NCBI RefSeq assembly: GCF_003076275.1
Contig: NZ_CP029064.1
Coordinates: 3,482,501-3,546,500 of the forward strand
DNA: 64,000 nucleotides
From: Microbulbifer sp. A4B17
GTDB taxonomy: Bacteria > Pseudomonadota > Gammaproteobacteria > Pseudomonadales > Cellvibrionaceae
Direction: 5' to 3'
Shown: piece after piece, positions 8,947 through 19,361 of the stretch
Layout: every line of letters begins with the position of its first letter
How positions within the stretch are numbered: the first letter of the stretch is position 1
The notes under the pieces: generated by a model
What the model was told of the DNA's origin: nothing
The model's database searches: none
What the model saw: only the letters and a program-made list of their open reading frames with translations
Position numbers and translations under genes: made by a program

Positions 8947-9212
8947 CCCTTGTCTCCTCACTGAAAGAAGAAGTACATCCAAAAGTGTGCCGGCAGCATT
9001 GCCTTTTAGCTATCGAATAAAAACTGTAACCGGCCGTTTTTATTACTTATGCAAATCGCCGCACCGCCTATTTCGATACAACTTTATCAAAGTTAATAAA
9101 AATACCCGGCATTGCAAGTAAAAAAGCGAAAAATGAGAAACTTTTTATAAAAAAAGTATATTTTTCTTATCAATTTACGCTTTTGGGTCCCGTTTTAGCA
9201 CTTTGGTAGAAA

Positions 9213-10211
9213 TTATTTTGTCCCTTCGAGCTTGGTTTGCACAATTCCGGCAAGTGCCTCTATGTGATCCTTGCGTAAATTTAAAGCGGGAATATAACGG
9301 TAATCACGGCCCCCGGCATCTATAAAATTAGCGCGATTCTCTACCGAAATTTCTTCCAGTGTTTCCAGGCAATCAGCAGAAAAAGCCGGGCAAATTACAT
9401 CGACACTACTAATTCCCGCTTTGCCCCACTCTATTAGAGTCTTATCAGTGTATGGTTGCAGCCACTCTGCCTTACCAAAACGCGACTGGAACGTAACTTG
9501 CCACTTATCCTCACCAATTTTCAGCTCGTCCGCTAATAACTTCGCTGTTTCCATACAGTGGTGATAGTAGGGGTCTCCCTTATCAACATTCGCTTTGGGG
9601 ATGCCGTGAAACGAAAGCAATAACTTTTCTGCAGGCTCTACTTTTTCCCAGTGCTCTCTCACTGAATTGGCCAGGGATTTTATATACAGTGGATTTCGAT
9701 AATAATCTCGAATCAAGGAAATATCCGGAATATCACGACTATTGCGAAAAATTTGCGCCACCTGGTCATAAATTGCAGCAGTCGTGGTAGCCGAATATTG
9801 GGGATAGAGGGGAAGAACCACGAAAGATTCAAAGCTTTTCTTTCGCAGAGTTTCTATCGTCTTATCCAGACGGGGCTCACCATAAGTCATCGCATATTCA
9901 ACAGCGACCTCATTACCTTCTGCCAGTAAATGCTTTTGCAATAGCTCTGCTTGCTTCTGCGTATAGTAGAGAAGTGGTGATCCTTCCACCTTTGCTTCAT
10001 CAGCACTTCCATTCCATATTTCCTCGTATGCAGGCGCAATACGCTGTGGGCGAAAAGGCAGCACGAAGCAGTTCAAGATGGTCAACCAGATTGGTCTCGG
10101 AATCTCAACAACCCGTGGATCTGAAAGGAATTCCCGCAAAAAACTTCTCACTGCTGCAGGTTTCGGCTCAGCAGGAGTACCCAAATTCATCAAAATTATC
10201 GCCGTAGACAT
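9213..10211 (-). CDS. hemH: Ferrochelatase
   Basis: Inserts Fe(II) into protoporphyrin IX, the last step of protoheme synthesis, at the membrane surface. The 332-residue product starts MSTAIILMNLGTP. It has the family segments LPLYPQYSATTT around residue 125, LLSFHGIPK with the metal-site His near 200, and CPAFSADCLETLEEI near 275. Length is normal for bacterial HemH. An ATG seven codons upstream (10232) is possible but sits too close to its AAGGA; family N-termini favour 10211. It lies alone, downstream of adk on the same strand but separated by a terminator. Confidence 0.95.
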   Translation of the reverse strand: MSTAIILMNLGTPAEPKPAAVRSFLREFLSDPRVVEIPRPIWLTILNCFVLPFRPQRIAPAYEEIWNGSADEAKVEGSPLLYYTQKQAELLQKHLLAEGNEVAVEYAMTYGEPRLDKTIETLRKKSFESFVVLPLYPQYSATTTAAIYDQVAQIFRNSRDIPDISLIRDYYRNPLYIKSLANSVREHWEKVEPAEKLLLSFHGIPKANVDKGDPYYHHCMETAKLLADELKIGEDKWQVTFQSRFGKAEWLQPYTDKTLIEWGKAGISSVDVICPAFSADCLETLEEISVENRANFIDAGGRDYRYIPALNLRKDHIEALAGIVQTKLEGTK

Positions 10212-10335
10212 AAACCGCCCCGTTAGAAACATTTTCCTTTCATGAACTCCTGCCAGTTAACGGACAGGAAAGAGCGAATACTGCCAGGGGAACACCGCCA
10301 CGATCAACTCAATCCAATATCGCTATTGCAGATAC

Positions 10336-10362
10336 GAAAAAGCCCCCAAGCGGGGGCTTAAA
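10336..10362 (-). terminator. Rho-independent terminator of adk
   Basis: AAGCCCCC (10340-10347) pairs with GGGGGCTT (10352-10359) across AAGC. On the minus strand the stem runs into TTTTTCG. It starts about 22 nt after the adk stop codon and separates adk from hemH. Confidence 0.88.
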
Positions 10363-10381
10363 CACGGTGTTACTGGCAATC

Positions 10382-11080
<699 letters not shown>

Positions 11081-11211
11081 CTAAAAGAGCGCTACCTTAC
11101 ACTCAGACCTCAGATTGGGCAAGATTGCTACCGATACCCCCACAATGCATACAAACAGGAAGGCGCAGGAGAGTGCGGGAAGTCTCGTCACCCATGGGCG
11201 TTACAGAGCCT

Positions 11212-12039
11212 TTAGTTTCCAGCACCAGTCACAAGCTGCTCTTTAGCCTTATCCCAAAGCCGGTCCAATTCCTCCAGCGTTGCCTCTGATACCTGCCGCC
11301 CTTGACGCTGTAAACTGGCCTCAATAAAACCAAAACGCTGCTCAAATTTTCTGCTACAGCCCCGCAGAGCGGCTTCAGGATCAGCTTTCAAGTGTCGAGA
11401 TGCATTCACACAGGAGAACAGCAAATCTCCCAGCTCCTCCTGCGCGTGCTCCATATCACCGCAGGCTACGGCCTCCCGCAACTCTGCAATCTCTTCCTCA
11501 ATCTTATCCAGGACTCCATTGATATCGGGCCAGTCAAACCCCACGCGCGCAGCGCGCTTCTGCAATTTGGCCGCACGCGTCAACGCTGGCAGCCCCATCG
11601 CTACTCCTGCCAGAGTTCCCTCATCACCCTTGGCAGTGCGCTCAGCTTCCTTAATTGCCTCCCAATTCCTCTTCACTTCAGCCTCATTGAGGGGCTCAGC
11701 AGAGCGATTGCCGTAAAGCGTTCCACTCGGGAATACATGGGGATGCCTACGCACTAATTTGCGCACCAGCGTGTCGACAATTTGCGAAAAATCAAAATAG
11801 CCTTGTTCACGCCCGAGTTGAGCGTAAAAAATCACCTGGAAGAGAAGATCTCCGAGTTCTTCATGTAGATGTTCGTAGTCTTCTTGCTCGATAGCCTCAG
11901 CAACTTCATAAGCCTCTTCAATCGTCGATGGGACAATGCTTGCAAAGCTCTGCTTCAGGTCCCAAGGACACCCCCCATCGGGATTGCGCAGTTCGGCCAT
12001 CAGGTGGAGCAGGTCCTCCACAGAGTAATTCTTTTCCAC
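11212..12039 (-). CDS. mazG: Nucleoside triphosphate pyrophosphohydrolase MazG
   Basis: A 275-residue enzyme that hydrolyses (d)NTPs to NMP and pyrophosphate. It has two all-alpha MazG modules. The first has GGCPWDLKQSFAS, then the metal-site motifs EEAYEVAEAI and EELGDLLFQV (residues about 22-85). The second has KIEEEIAELREAV and EELGDLLFSCVNASRH (about 175-215). It starts 12 nt after the relA stop, an arrangement shared with Pseudomonas and E. coli where mazG follows relA; MazG has been linked to lowering ppGpp effects in E. coli. Length is normal. Confidence 0.95.
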   Translation of the reverse strand: MEKNYSVEDLLHLMAELRNPDGGCPWDLKQSFASIVPSTIEEAYEVAEAIEQEDYEHLHEELGDLLFQVIFYAQLGREQGYFDFSQIVDTLVRKLVRRHPHVFPSGTLYGNRSAEPLNEAEVKRNWEAIKEAERTAKGDEGTLAGVAMGLPALTRAAKLQKRAARVGFDWPDINGVLDKIEEEIAELREAVACGDMEHAQEELGDLLFSCVNASRHLKADPEAALRGCSRKFEQRFGFIEASLQRQGRQVSEATLEELDRLWDKAKEQLVTGAGN

Positions 12040-12051
12040 GTTATTCCTTAT

Positions 12052-14298
12052 TCAGCGGAGAATTCGCCGCTTTGCCGACGCAACATTGGGCAGCTGATTA
12101 ATTCGATGTAATACCTGACTCAATTCTTCAAAGTTGTGAATCTCTGCGGTCACGATCATTTCTACCGTATGCTTATTCTTATTGGAGCGAGTTTGCATAG
12201 CGGTAATATTAATTTTCTGGCTATCCAGCATCACTGTGACGTCCCGCAGTAACCCCTGACGATCGTAGGCTTCAATCATAATTTCTACGGCATAAAGCTC
12301 GCGGGGTTTTTCAGCCCAGCTTACCTGAAGCACCCTTTCAGACTCCTCAACCTGCATACGCAACATATTCGCGCAGTCTTTGCGGTGGATAGAGACCCCT
12401 CGCCCGAGGGTGATATAGCCCATAATCTCATCGCCTGGAACAGGGTTACAACAACCTGCAATATGAGTGAGTAAGTTCCCCACACCATCGATATAGACAT
12501 CAGCCTTACCCTCCCCCCGAGCCACTGGAGCCGTGAGTGAGGGAACCCGGGGCGCACTGTCCACATTCACCATCCGCTGTGCAGCGTTAAGAACCTGTCC
12601 CACGCCAATATCGCCAGCTCCTACCGCCGCATAGAGGTCCTCAAGGGAGTGCATGTTGAGCTTGGCTGCCAGCTTCTCGAAGTCGAAGTCTCCCAGCGCA
12701 AGCTGCTTAAACTCTCTGTCGAGGATACTGCGACCATCAGCAATGTTCTGGTCTCTTGCCTGCTGTTTAAACCAGTGAATAATCTTCGCCCGGGCACGGG
12801 AGGTGGTGATATAGGCCATGCCTGAAGAGAGCCAGTCGCGACTGGGGGCTTCGAGTTTCCCTGTGAGAATTTCAACTTGGTTGGCTGTTTCCAATTGATG
12901 ATTAAGGGGTACGATTCGCCCATCAACCTTGGCCCCACGGCAGCGGTGGCCAATTTCTGTATGAATTTTGTAGGCAAAATCCAATGGTGTTGCACCCCGA
13001 GGCAGATCTACAACATGGCCTCCGGGAGTAAAGACATAAATGCGGGAATCCGCTTCACTCGAGCGCAGATCGTCCTGGAGTGGATTGCCACCCACCTCTT
13101 CATGCCAGTCGAGCACCTGCCGCAGCCAGGATATCTTTTGCTCGTAGCTATCTTTACTTTCGCTCTTCAGGTCAGTGCCCTTGTAACGCCAGTGGGCGCA
13201 AACACCGTATTCCGCCTCTTCATGCATGGCAAAAGTTCGGATCTGAACTTCTAGCACCTTGCGTTCAGGACCAATTACTGCAGTGTGCAGGGAGCGGTAA
13301 CCGTTTTCTTTGGGGGAGGCAATATAATCATCAAATTCATTGGGTATATTGCGCCAGAGGTTATGTACTATCCCCAGGACTGCATAGCAATCCCGTACGG
13401 TGGGGACAAGAATACGTACTGCTCGAATATCGTAAACCTGGGAGAAACCAATATTTTTCCGGCGCATTTTCCGCCAGATACTGTAGATGTGTTTCGCCCG
13501 TCCATAGACATCACCCTCAATATGGGCGCGTTCGAGTTCGGAGCGCAATAACTCCAACACCTCATCGATATACTGTTGCCGAGCCAGTCTTTTTTCATCT
13601 AACAAGCGAGCAATTTGCTTGTAATCTTCTGGCTCAAGGTAGCGGAATGACAGGTCTTCCAATTCCCACTTGATGTGGCCGATACCCAAGCGGTGAGCGA
13701 GGGGCGCATAAACATCAGCTACTTCCCGAGCCACTCTCTGTCGTTTTGCCGGTTCTGAGTTTTTTGCAGCTCGAATCGCACAGGTTCGCTCGGCGAGCTT
13801 GATCAAAGCTACTCGCACATCGTCGACCAACGCCACCAGCATACGTCGGATATTCTCTGAGTGCTCCTCTACAGCACCGCTGGTACTTTCTTCACCAGTA
13901 TCTGCACTGCGACTGCGAATTGCCGCCATACGCAAAACACCGCGAATTAGCTTGGCCACTCGCTCACCAAACTCTTTTTCCACTACTTGCAGTGTCAGGC
14001 GTTTCTCACGAACAGCCCTGTACAGAACCGCAGCGACAAGTGCCTCTGAGTCTATCTGTAAGTCGGCGAGTATCTCAGCCATCTCAAGGCCAGTGGTAAA
14101 ACTGCTAGCGCCCTCAGCCCAGATGTTTTCCGCCTCAATAGCGCGCTGCTCCGCCTCGGCACTCACCTCGGCCGCACGCCGTAAAGTCACTATCGCAGAG
14201 CCATCCAGCCCCGCAAGTTTCTGTACATGGCGCAACCAGGATTCAAGGTCGAGTTCACCCTCTCCACCAAAGGAATGATGTTTTCTTACCTGAACCAT
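12052..14298 (-). CDS. relA: GTP pyrophosphokinase RelA
   Basis: The 748-residue ribosome-associated (p)ppGpp synthetase of the stringent response. The order is a degenerate HD hydrolase domain (about 50-200; the HD pair is absent where LVAAVLYRAV stands, so no hydrolase activity is expected), synthetase domain (about 240-390), TGS (about 420-480), helical and zinc-finger-like region with HIAGCCNPVPGD (about 585-600), and a C-terminal ACT domain (about 670-748). The acidic EFDD motif at residue 321 marks the RelA rather than SpoT/Rel class. Typical length. It shares a transcript with mazG and is preceded by a 649-bp spacer after cysM. Confidence 0.96.
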   Translation of the reverse strand: MVQVRKHHSFGGEGELDLESWLRHVQKLAGLDGSAIVTLRRAAEVSAEAEQRAIEAENIWAEGASSFTTGLEMAEILADLQIDSEALVAAVLYRAVREKRLTLQVVEKEFGERVAKLIRGVLRMAAIRSRSADTGEESTSGAVEEHSENIRRMLVALVDDVRVALIKLAERTCAIRAAKNSEPAKRQRVAREVADVYAPLAHRLGIGHIKWELEDLSFRYLEPEDYKQIARLLDEKRLARQQYIDEVLELLRSELERAHIEGDVYGRAKHIYSIWRKMRRKNIGFSQVYDIRAVRILVPTVRDCYAVLGIVHNLWRNIPNEFDDYIASPKENGYRSLHTAVIGPERKVLEVQIRTFAMHEEAEYGVCAHWRYKGTDLKSESKDSYEQKISWLRQVLDWHEEVGGNPLQDDLRSSEADSRIYVFTPGGHVVDLPRGATPLDFAYKIHTEIGHRCRGAKVDGRIVPLNHQLETANQVEILTGKLEAPSRDWLSSGMAYITTSRARAKIIHWFKQQARDQNIADGRSILDREFKQLALGDFDFEKLAAKLNMHSLEDLYAAVGAGDIGVGQVLNAAQRMVNVDSAPRVPSLTAPVARGEGKADVYIDGVGNLLTHIAGCCNPVPGDEIMGYITLGRGVSIHRKDCANMLRMQVEESERVLQVSWAEKPRELYAVEIMIEAYDRQGLLRDVTVMLDSQKINITAMQTRSNKNKHTVEMIVTAEIHNFEELSQVLHRINQLPNVASAKRRILR

Positions 14299-14947
14299 CT
14301 TTTAACAAGAGTCATCTGTGTTATTGGCATAATTTTGTTGTCACTTGGCCATAGCTGCACGTTAATTCGATATCCGTGCTGGTTTAAGCGCTTCTCTATC
14401 ATAGGTTTGAACTCACCAAAGTCCATGATTTTCTGTATACATTTCAATAAGCTGCGCGAAATTCAGCAATTTTTCGTACCAGTTTGAATGAAAAGGTATA
14501 AGTCTTGCGCACCTTGTTGACCTTTTAACCAACGAATAAACCTGCAAAACCGATGCCTGCAGGAGGCTAAAGTAGTGGCGGGATAAAATCAGGGAGAGAA
14601 GATGATTGCAAATTTTACTGATCAGAAAGCTGCCACAGTTCAACACATTTCCGGGAGAAAACAGATTAGGACTTTACCCAACTTTACACATTGGCTTTTT
14701 GCGATGAGCCGTTTAGTTGTAGTCTATTTTTTACCAGTAATGCAGATAGCAGAAAGATGAGAGTTGTAAAGCTGGGTGAGATTAAAGAACATGCAATCGC
14801 AAATAACTTGAAATAACATTTCAAAAAAGCAACCGGCCCCACGCTTTTTTGTGAACAGAGATCAGGCACAATGCTGGATAATAAAAAACACTTTACTTCC
14901 AGCACTGTCAAATAAAAACAAGATAAATTCGAGAATAAAAGTAAGGG
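14299..14947. other. 649-bp spacer between cysM and relA
   Basis: The region should hold the cysM terminator and relA promoter. A stem AAAAAAGC/GCTTTTTT lies at 14823-14850. One plus-strand frame of 52 codons (14602-14760) has a GGGAG about 5 nt before its ATG but no recognisable similarity. No convincing gene fragment was found; AT content is clearly higher than in the flanking genes. Confidence 0.45.
14823..14850 (-). terminator. Possible terminator of cysM
   Basis: AAAAAAGC (14823-14830) pairs with GCTTTTTT (14843-14850) around a 12-nt GC-rich loop, about 100 nt past the cysM stop. The T-run is part of the stem, so efficiency is uncertain. Confidence 0.45.
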
Positions 14948-15844
14948 TTATTTTCCGCTGGCAAAAAGCCCTGAAGATAAATAGCGATCGCCCCGATCAC
15001 AGATAATTGCAACAATCGTCGCATTTTCTAGCTGCGCAGAAAGTCTTAATGCACCGGCTACTGCTCCCCCGGAAGAAACACCACAAAATATTCCCTCTTC
15101 TTTCGCCAGCCGGCGAGTCATGTCTTCAGCTTCCTGCTGGTCCATATCCATGACCATATCCACTTGCTCTGGGATGAAAATCTTCGGCAGATAGGCCTCC
15201 GGCCAACGACGAATCCCCGGTATACTGGAGCCCTCTGTCGGCTGTAGCCCAACAATTTGAATATTAGGATTTTGCTCTTTTAAATAGCGCCCGCACCCCA
15301 TAATGGTGCCGGTCGTACCCATTGAAGAGACAAAGTGAGTTACCCTTCCTGCAGTCTGCTGCCAAATTTCCGGGCCTGTTCCTTCAAAATGCGCCAGTGG
15401 GTTATCGGAATTGGCAAACTGGTTAAGTACCAACCCCTTCTTATCTTCCTGCATTTGCAGGGCCAGATCCCGCGCCCCCTCCATACCTTCTTCAGCACTC
15501 ACCAGGATCAACTCAGCACCATAAGCCGTCATTGAAGCTTTGCGCTCTTCGGTGGCGCTATCGGGCATAATCAAAATCATTTGATACCCCTTGATCGCTG
15601 CCGCCATTGCCAGAGCTATCCCAGTGTTGCCGCTGGTCGCTTCAATCAGAGTGTCTCCCGGCGAAATATAACCCGCAGCTTCCGCACGGTTAATCATTGA
15701 AAGTGCCGGGCGGTCTTTTACCGATCCCGCAGGGTTATTGCCTTCCAGCTTGAGCAAAACAGTATTGCTGGTTTCACCAGGCAGGCGCTGCAGTTTGACC
15801 AGCGGGGTATTGCCTACGCAGTCAGCAATTGTTGGGTAATCCAT
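14948..15844 (-). CDS. cysM: Cysteine synthase B (O-acetylserine sulfhydrylase)
   Basis: A PLP enzyme making cysteine from O-acetylserine and sulfide or thiosulfate. The 298-residue product starts MDYPTIADCVGNTPLVKLQR, nearly the CysM consensus, and has the PLP lysine K43 in NNPAGSVKDRPALSM and the phosphate loop TSGNTGIALA near residue 72. CysM rather than CysK is indicated by this N-terminus, the short length, and the position next to relA and gacS, as in Pseudomonas. The frame is open 16 codons upstream to 15892, but the family start at 15844 is preferred. Confidence 0.95.
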   Translation of the reverse strand: MDYPTIADCVGNTPLVKLQRLPGETSNTVLLKLEGNNPAGSVKDRPALSMINRAEAAGYISPGDTLIEATSGNTGIALAMAAAIKGYQMILIMPDSATEERKASMTAYGAELILVSAEEGMEGARDLALQMQEDKKGLVLNQFANSDNPLAHFEGTGPEIWQQTAGRVTHFVSSMGTTGTIMGCGRYLKEQNPNIQIVGLQPTEGSSIPGIRRWPEAYLPKIFIPEQVDMVMDMDQQEAEDMTRRLAKEEGIFCGVSSGGAVAGALRLSAQLENATIVAIICDRGDRYLSSGLFASGK

Positions 15845-16124
15845 AATGCAATAAATTCCAGAAAAATCTCGCGGGAAGCAAGTGTACAGCATGGGGAACC
15901 ATGCACTAAATACCGACTAATTTGGTCCACTCCCTGTCCGGGTTATTTAGACCCATGCACCCCCAACAATACCAGATCGGCTATGGACACTCTGCTGACC
16001 ACCGTTCACAAAATGGAGCTTTGAGTCACTAAAGACTGTAATTTGTGACAAGAAAGGAGCTTTATCTGGCCGGCGAAGGAGTGCGCTTGGGTGCACATAA
16101 CGGTAAAATGAGGCAAAAATAATC

Positions 16125-16142
16125 GTAAAAGGCCCCTTTTAC
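16125..16142 (+). promoter_or_regulatory. Inverted repeat overlapping the gacS ribosome-binding region
   Basis: GTAAAAGG (16125-16132) and CCTTTTAC (16135-16142) are perfect complements around CC and end one base before the gacS ATG. The only Shine-Dalgarno candidate (AAAAGG) lies within the left arm, so the mRNA hairpin would hide it. A translational control role is inference. Confidence 0.4.
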
Positions 16143-16143
16143 C

Positions 16144-18978
16144 ATGGCCCCCGGCAATCCTATTCTCTCAATCGAGGAACCAGAGCAACCTCGATCCCTA
16201 CGAACCCTGGTATTTCGCCTCACTGTAGCACCCGCACTAATTCTGTCCCTGCTTCTTGCCCTCGTCTTCACCTTGCAACAAATGCACGATCGCCGCCAAC
16301 TACTATTGAGTCACGGACGTGCCAGTGCCGAGCAGCTGGCTGAACTAATTGAGATGAGTGGCGGCCACCCCGCTGAGCTGCGAATGGAATGGCTGCGTAA
16401 AAGTCTGTTGGCACTGATGCTGGAAAAAGATATGGTCAGATCTGTTCATGTCTACTCCACCGAAGCCAGTGCCAAGCGAGCCCTCAACCCCAGTACCGGA
16501 CTCAGCTTGTTAGCCAGCGTCGGGCCACGCCCGCGAACCCCTGTCAATAAAGATGTCCTTAACAAACGCGAACCCTTCATATTTGAGGACGACGAGACCC
16601 TTCAGGTTCTACAGCCACTAAAGGGCGATATCACCACTTGCTGGATCAGTATTGAGCTGCATCGCCCCTATTTCCTGGTGGGAACTTACCAGGTATTACT
16701 TGTGGGCTTGGTAGGATTGATTCTATGCACCCTTGCCGCACTAGCTTGGTCCGTCATTATGTCTGAACGCTTTGCCCACAGCCTGATAAGAATGGGGCAT
16801 ACGCTGGAGGCGATTGGTCGAGGCGAATTTGATCGGCGCACCCACGAAACAGAAAACCGGGAACTGGCGCAGCTGGGAAATCAAATTAATGAGATGGCTG
16901 AAAGCTTGTCCCATTACCAGCAGGAGTACAAGGCCAATTTATTGCAGTCTATGGATGACCTGCGCCAATCCCTGGACAGTATGGAAGAGCAAAATATTGA
17001 GCTGGACCTGGCACGCAAAAGGGCTCAGGAGGCGAGCAGGATTAAATCGACTTTCCTCGCAAACACCAGCCACGAGATCCGCACGCCTTTAAATGGCATT
17101 ATCGGTTTTACCAACCTGTTGTTGAAAACAGGCATTGATGAATTACAACAGGATTATCTGCAAACCATTTTACGCTCATCAGAAAACCTGTTGACCACTA
17201 TCAACGATATCCTGGATTTTTCTCGTATTGAATCCGGCAATCTGGTCCTTGACCACATCCCTATGGACCTGGGTTTACTGCTAGAGGAAACCCTGCAAAT
17301 ACTGGCTCCAAATGCCTACGAGCATCACCTGGAACTAGTACCCTTAATCGATTCTCAACTCCCCCCCACCCTGATCGGGGACCCATTGCGAATAAAGCAA
17401 ATACTCACAAACCTGGTGGGTAATGCGGTGCGCAGCTCGGAGAATGGCAATATACCCGTACGCCTGTCCGTACACAGTGTTAAAGGCTCCGAGCTTATAA
17501 TCCGCATCTCTGTTTCCGACCTGGGTAACCGAGTTGACGAAGCCAGTCGCCAGGAAATCCAGAGTATTCTCACTAGTAAAACCCCACAGCTCACCCAGCA
17601 AATCAGCGCTAACGGTTTGGGCATGTCTATTGCTCGCAGCCTGGTTGAGAGAATGAACGGCTTTACCGGTATCCAAGAAGTCGCCGATGAGGGTAATACC
17701 TGCTGGGTACAGTTTTCCCTCCAGGCAGAGCGCAATCGCGGTATGTATCCACGTATTCAGTACCCCGGCTGCCGGATATTGCTCGCAGATCCCAACTCTG
17801 CCACACGATCACAGGTGGCCCAACTTCTCAGCCAATGGCAAGCGGAACCCATAGAGCTGGGCGATACAGATACTTTACTACCTGCAATAGAACAGATGTG
17901 GCGGCACGACGCCCTTCCCGATGCTGTAATGATTGATACCGCTACCGCAGAGGGAGATTTCGATAGTTTCAGCAGCAAAGTCCAATCAATCGTGGATACT
18001 TACCAGTGCCGAGTTATTGTCCTGGGACCACCGGCAGAGCTGCGACGTTGCTATGATCAACTTCGCACCCGAACACTGACCTTCCTCGGAAAACCAGTAA
18101 CCAGGGATAACTTACTGCGCTCTCTGAAGCGTGCTCTTCCCCAGCAGGGACAGCAACAGCGAGCTAGCGGTGGAGTTAAAGCCCTACCCTGGCCCGCCCC
18201 ACCTCGTGTACTGGCTGTGGACGATCACGCGGCAAACCGACGGTTAGTGGGTGAGTTCCTGCGCGCACAGGATGTGGAAGTGGTAATTGCAGCCAGCGGT
18301 GAAGAAGCTCTGCAACACTGGCAACAGGGGGCATTCGACCTGGTATTTATGGATATACAGATGCCTGAAATGGATGGCATCGAGGCCACACGCCTGATTC
18401 GGGAACGGGAAACTGGTCGGCGTACACCGATTATCGCGCTCACCGCCCACGCCGGCGCCGAGGAGAAAGCCCGCTTGCTGTCTGCAGGATTGGACGATTA
18501 CTTAAGCAAGCCGGTAAGTGAGGCCCAGCTCTCCGATATGATTAAACGATGGCTCAAGATCATCAGTCCCCAAATGGTCGAAAAAGTGAGTCTCGAAGAG
18601 ATGCGACTAGTGGATATCGGGGAGTGCCTGACACTCGCTAACGGCGACGCCAAACTGGCCCGGGATATGCTGCGCATGTTGATCGATGGCCTCAGCTCAG
18701 ACGAAAGAGAGCTGGAGCGGTTGTATAACCTGGGGGACTACAAAGGGATGTTCGAACTCACCCACCGCATGCATGGCGGCTGCTGTTATTGCGGAGTCTC
18801 ACGCTTAAGGGAGTCCACTTGTGTACTACAGGAAGCGTTGCGCACCATCCAGGGCTCCGACAACCAAGCTTTTGATCAGCGTAAACTCAATGCCGTTCTC
18901 AGGGAAATCCGAGCCCTGCGGGAGTGGGCCTCAGAACAGGACCTGGATGCACTCTTCGGCCTGGAGGTAGTCGCCTAA
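16144..18978 (+). CDS. gacS: GacS/BarA-type hybrid sensor histidine kinase
   Basis: A 944-residue hybrid kinase of the Gac/Rsm (BarA/UvrY) pathway. It has two TM segments (about 21-43 and 182-204) flanking a periplasmic sensor, HAMP (about 205-258), HisKA with H310 in NTSHEIRTPLNG, HATPase (about 360-530), a pseudo-receiver (about 540-660), a canonical receiver (about 690-805; D737 in LVFMDIQMPEMDG) and HPt with H874 in THRMHGGCCYCG. The ATP domain is odd: where DTGIG(I/L) is expected the protein has DLGNRV at 459-464, and the F-box region is rewritten, though GLGMSIA remains. Autokinase activity may be lost or altered. The position beside cysM and relA matches Pseudomonas gacS. The gene overlaps acpS convergently by 4 nt. 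Confidence 0.88.
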   Translation: MAPGNPILSIEEPEQPRSLRTLVFRLTVAPALILSLLLALVFTLQQMHDRRQLLLSHGRASAEQLAELIEMSGGHPAELRMEWLRKSLLALMLEKDMVRSVHVYSTEASAKRALNPSTGLSLLASVGPRPRTPVNKDVLNKREPFIFEDDETLQVLQPLKGDITTCWISIELHRPYFLVGTYQVLLVGLVGLILCTLAALAWSVIMSERFAHSLIRMGHTLEAIGRGEFDRRTHETENRELAQLGNQINEMAESLSHYQQEYKANLLQSMDDLRQSLDSMEEQNIELDLARKRAQEASRIKSTFLANTSHEIRTPLNGIIGFTNLLLKTGIDELQQDYLQTILRSSENLLTTINDILDFSRIESGNLVLDHIPMDLGLLLEETLQILAPNAYEHHLELVPLIDSQLPPTLIGDPLRIKQILTNLVGNAVRSSENGNIPVRLSVHSVKGSELIIRISVSDLGNRVDEASRQEIQSILTSKTPQLTQQISANGLGMSIARSLVERMNGFTGIQEVADEGNTCWVQFSLQAERNRGMYPRIQYPGCRILLADPNSATRSQVAQLLSQWQAEPIELGDTDTLLPAIEQMWRHDALPDAVMIDTATAEGDFDSFSSKVQSIVDTYQCRVIVLGPPAELRRCYDQLRTRTLTFLGKPVTRDNLLRSLKRALPQQGQQQRASGGVKALPWPAPPRVLAVDDHAANRRLVGEFLRAQDVEVVIAASGEEALQHWQQGAFDLVFMDIQMPEMDGIEATRLIRERETGRRTPIIALTAHAGAEEKARLLSAGLDDYLSKPVSEAQLSDMIKRWLKIISPQMVEKVSLEEMRLVDIGECLTLANGDAKLARDMLRMLIDGLSSDERELERLYNLGDYKGMFELTHRMHGGCCYCGVSRLRESTCVLQEALRTIQGSDNQAFDQRKLNAVLREIRALREWASEQDLDALFGLEVVA

Positions 18979-19361
18979 CAAGATTCAAATACTACAAATG
19001 CAAGCGCCGAGTCTTTTTCATCAGACAAGCTGAGATGAATTCTATCCACACCCAGAGTTTCGGCCCTCTCCTTAGCTGCGCCCGCCAGGACCACCTGCGG
19101 CGCGGCACCTTTGCGGCGGCGGACATCGATATCCTGCCAGGAAATCCCCTCACCAATCCCGGTACCCAAGGCCTTCGCTACCGCCTCCTTTGCCGCAAAC
19201 CGTTTACATAGGTATGCTGCACGGATGGGTCCAGCCATCCCATAAAAGTCCTCCCTCTCACCAGCACTGAGGATACGCTCAACAAAGCGATCACCAAAGC
19301 GCTGCCACGCAACCTCGATACGATTATAGTTACAAATATCGGTGCCAATACTTACTATCAT
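18975..19361 (-). CDS. acpS: Holo-[acyl-carrier-protein] synthase
   Basis: A 128-residue enzyme that transfers 4'-phosphopantetheine from CoA to ACP. Family motifs are GTDICNYNRIE at residues 6-16 (Mg-binding Asp) and RFAAKEAVAKALGTG at 53-67. Its start overlaps the recO stop by 4 nt (ATGA), indicating translational coupling, and its last 4 nt overlap the convergent gacS gene. In E. coli and Pseudomonas pdxJ lies between recO and acpS; it is absent here. Confidence 0.95.
   Translation of the reverse strand: MIVSIGTDICNYNRIEVAWQRFGDRFVERILSAGEREDFYGMAGPIRAAYLCKRFAAKEAVAKALGTGIGEGISWQDIDVRRRKGAAPQVVLAGAAKERAETLGVDRIHLSLSDEKDSALAFVVFESC

Noticed and set aside
8008..9121. Plus-strand frames over the AlgP-like gene
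   Set aside because: They are the complement of a Lys/Ala-rich gene, giving long Ala/Leu/Phe open frames without start signals.
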